A DNA stretch of 64,000 nucleotides from Roseovarius sp. W115 (GTDB lineage: Bacteria > Pseudomonadota > Alphaproteobacteria > Rhodobacterales > Rhodobacteraceae). The stretch lies in contig NZ_CP146606.1 of the NCBI RefSeq assembly GCF_032842945.2, positions 2,670,501 to 2,734,500 on the forward strand, in the 5' to 3' direction. Position 1 is the stretch's first letter; every line of letters begins with the position of its first letter. Of the stretch, positions 62,197 through 64,000 are shown in pieces. The notes under the pieces are model-generated. The model worked only from the letters and a program-made list of their open reading frames with translations. It made no database searches and was not told where the DNA came from. The position numbers were made by a program, and so were the translations under genes.

Positions 62197-64000
62197 ATGA
62201 TTTCCATTGAACGCACCGAGGGTGTCGCTTTCATCGAACTGAATGCCCCGCCGGTTAACGCCCTCGGCCTGAAGATGCGGCAGGCGATGTCTAGGGCCAT
62301 TCACGACCTTGAATCTGATGACCAGGTCACAGCCATCGTTCTGTGTTCGGCCCTGCCGTTCTTTTGTGGCGGCGCTGATATCGTTGAGTTCCGCACCAGG
62401 GCTGTTTGGGACAAGCCGGACCTGCCGGACCTGTGTGTCACGATTGAAACCAGCAGGAAGCCGGTTATCGCAGCGATAGCAGGCCCTGCGATGGGAGGTG
62501 CTCTGGAGATTGCGCTTGCCTGTGATTACCGTGTCGCGACTCCGGATGCCGTGATGGGCCTGCCTGAGATCAAACTGGGGCTGCTGCCCGGTGCCGGCGG
62601 CACCCAGCGACTACCCCGGATTGCAGGGCTGGAAGCGGCAACGCAGATGATCCTGTCGGGTGATCCTGTGAATGGCGAATATGCCCTGTCTTGCGGGCTG
62701 GTCGACGCGCTGATTGAGAACAACCGGGATTTTCGCGCGCATGTTTTGGGTTTCGCTACCCGTGTCAGCCAAGAGGGCGATCCGAAACGCAGTTGCGCGG
62801 ATATGACCGTCACACACCCTGATCCAAAGGGATTTCTCGCGGGTTTCCGAGATCAGATTGCACCAAAGTCCAAAAACCTTGTCGCCCCTGAACGATGCCT
62901 GAAATCGCTTCAAGCCGCGTGCGAATTGCCGCTGACCCAAGGGCTGGGACAGGAAAAGGCAGGATTTGCCGAATTGCTCGACACACCTCAATCGCGCGCG
63001 GGGCGGCATCTGTTCTTTGCAGAGCGTGAATGCACCAAGGTTCCGGGCGTTACTCGTGCTGACCGACCACGTGACATTTCATCGGTCGCCGTGATCGGCG
63101 CAGGAACAATGGGGCGCGGCATTGCCATCGCCTTTCTGCAGGCGGGGTATCCGGTCACGCTTCTTGAAACTACGCAAGGCGCGCTCGAACTGGGGCTGGA
63201 AAAGGTCCGGGAGCATTTCCAGCGCGCGACCCAAAAAGGGCGGCTCAGTGCCGATCGGGCAGAGGCAATCGCCGCCAACGCCACCGGGACGCTCAGCTAC
63301 GGCGACCTTGCAGAGGCCGACCTGATCATTGAAGCGGCGTTTGAAAGCATGAATGTCAAACGCCAAATTTTTGAAGCGTTAGACCGGCACGCAAAACCTG
63401 GCGCGATACTGGCCTCAAACACATCGACGTTGGATCTTGATGAAATCGCCGCAGTGACGTCACGCCCGGAGGATGTGATTGGTCTCCATTTCTTCAGCCC
63501 GGCGAACGTCATGTGCTTGCTAGAGGTGGTGCGGGGCGCCAAGACCGCTCCCGATGTCATTGCAACGGCAATCACGGTCGCAAAGAAGATCCGAAAGCTC
63601 CCTGTCACGGTTGGCGTGTGCTACGGCTTTGTTGGAAACCGGATGCTGGAACCATACTTCCGCGAAGGATCCCGTCTGCTTCTTGAGGGGACGACGCCGA
63701 AACAGGTGGATGACGTCCTTGAAGGCTTCGGCATGGCCATGGGCATTCACGCGATGGCAGATCTGGCCGGAGTCGATGTGGGCGCCCGCGTGCGTCAGGA
63801 ACGGCGTAGTGAAATCGCGCATGACCCGACATACCAGGCTGTGCAGGACAGGTTGTTTGAACTAGGCCGACTGGGTCAGAAAACCGGGCGAGGAAGCTAT
63901 GTCTACGAGGGACGGACACGGGTCGAAGACCCTGAGATAGTTCAAATCAGTGCCCATTTGGCGGACCTGCATGGTGTGAAGCGCAGGGACATCGAAGATC
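62197..64000 (+). CDS. Fused enoyl-CoA hydratase/3-hydroxyacyl-CoA dehydrogenase (FadB/FadJ-like), 3' end outside window
   Basis: At least 601 residues, running off the right edge. ATG 62197 lies 11 bases after the cupin stop; the ribosome site GAGG is modest. The N-terminal crotonase domain has the oxyanion-hole pieces FFCGGADIVEF and AGPAMGGALEIALACDYRVA and the catalytic Glu in GLPEIKLGLLPGAGGTQRL. The second domain has NAD-binding VAVIGAGTMGRGIA, ASNTSTLDLDEIA, catalytic His in GLHFFSPANVM, and GFVGNRML. It hydrates an enoyl-CoA and oxidises the 3-hydroxyacyl-CoA, following the ligase. The frame shows no stop to the last base. Confidence 0.92.
   Translation, partial: MISIERTEGVAFIELNAPPVNALGLKMRQAMSRAIHDLESDDQVTAIVLCSALPFFCGGADIVEFRTRAVWDKPDLPDLCVTIETSRKPVIAAIAGPAMGGALEIALACDYRVATPDAVMGLPEIKLGLLPGAGGTQRLPRIAGLEAATQMILSGDPVNGEYALSCGLVDALIENNRDFRAHVLGFATRVSQEGDPKRSCADMTVTHPDPKGFLAGFRDQIAPKSKNLVAPERCLKSLQAACELPLTQGLGQEKAGFAELLDTPQSRAGRHLFFAERECTKVPGVTRADRPRDISSVAVIGAGTMGRGIAIAFLQAGYPVTLLETTQGALELGLEKVREHFQRATQKGRLSADRAEAIAANATGTLSYGDLAEADLIIEAAFESMNVKRQIFEALDRHAKPGAILASNTSTLDLDEIAAVTSRPEDVIGLHFFSPANVMCLLEVVRGAKTAPDVIATAITVAKKIRKLPVTVGVCYGFVGNRMLEPYFREGSRLLLEGTTPKQVDDVLEGFGMAMGIHAMADLAGVDVGARVRQERRSEIAHDPTYQAVQDRLFELGRLGQKTGRGSYVYEGRTRVEDPEIVQISAHLADLHGVKRRDIED

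Noticed and set aside
1..64000. CRISPR arrays, rRNA operons or prophage structural genes
   Set aside because: No regularly spaced repeats, no rRNA-like sequence and no capsid, tail or terminase genes were seen.

Overview
The window reads as a chromosomal segment of a marine alphaproteobacterium of the Rhodobacterales (Roseobacter group). The evidence is moderately high GC, a complete Paracoccus-type sox cluster, TRAP transporters, a solo LuxI-type synthase, the Irr-fabA pair, an alphaproteobacterial HemA, and the block SPOR lipoprotein, D,D-carboxypeptidase, tmk, holB, tatD and a PhnP-like hydrolase. I did no database search; family calls rest on motifs, length and gene order.

Layout. 1-5.8 kb: the tail of an isopropylmalate/isocitrate-dehydrogenase-like enzyme, a Gfo/Idh/MocA oxidoreductase, a GntR regulator and a TRAP transporter (catabolic unit). 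6.1-11.5 kb: a signalling locus with a LuxI-family synthase, a response regulator, a convergent cytochrome P450 and a membrane histidine kinase. 11.9-14.7 kb: an orphan NirDL-type siroheme decarboxylase/heme d1 protein with two Dnr-like Crp/Fnr regulators and two palindromic boxes of the TTGNNNNNNNNCAA type. 15-31.6 kb: the sulfur-oxidation cluster (YeeE-type transporter, soxR, soxS, soxVW, soxXYZABCDEF), followed by a DUF302 protein and hemA, then a second YeeE transporter and soxG/soxH-like hydrolases on the other strand. 32-37.6 kb: a small decaying integrative island next to tRNA-Ser(UGA), with one intact integrase, an excisionase-like gene and a second integrase split by a 1.3 kb IS3-family element. 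37.9-44.3 kb: housekeeping genes. 44.6-56.7 kb: a mostly minus-strand run of catabolic and redox genes (enolase-superfamily dehydratase, Zn-alcohol dehydrogenase, PcaD, PobA, dehalogenase, quinone reductase), ending in irr and fabA. 57.1-64 kb: an orphan peptide-type binding protein, then a LysR regulator divergent from an operon of an acyl-CoA ligase, a DMSP-lyase-family cupin and a fused enoyl-CoA hydratase/3-hydroxyacyl-CoA dehydrogenase that runs off the window.

How the parts work together. Sox proteins oxidise thiosulfate in the periplasm. SoxV/W/S supply reductant, YeeE proteins probably import sulfur species, and HemA inside the cluster probably helps meet the heme demand of SoxX, A, D and E. 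The LuxI, response regulator and kinase could form a quorum or sensory circuit, as no LuxR is seen. The terminal operon looks like activation, elimination and beta-oxidation-like processing of a small carboxylate, possibly related to DMSP or betaines.

Quality note. Five otherwise normal genes (response regulator, histidine kinase, soxS, holB, an island gene) each carry a one-base frameshift at a homopolymer, which points to sequencing error rather than to five independent pseudogenes.
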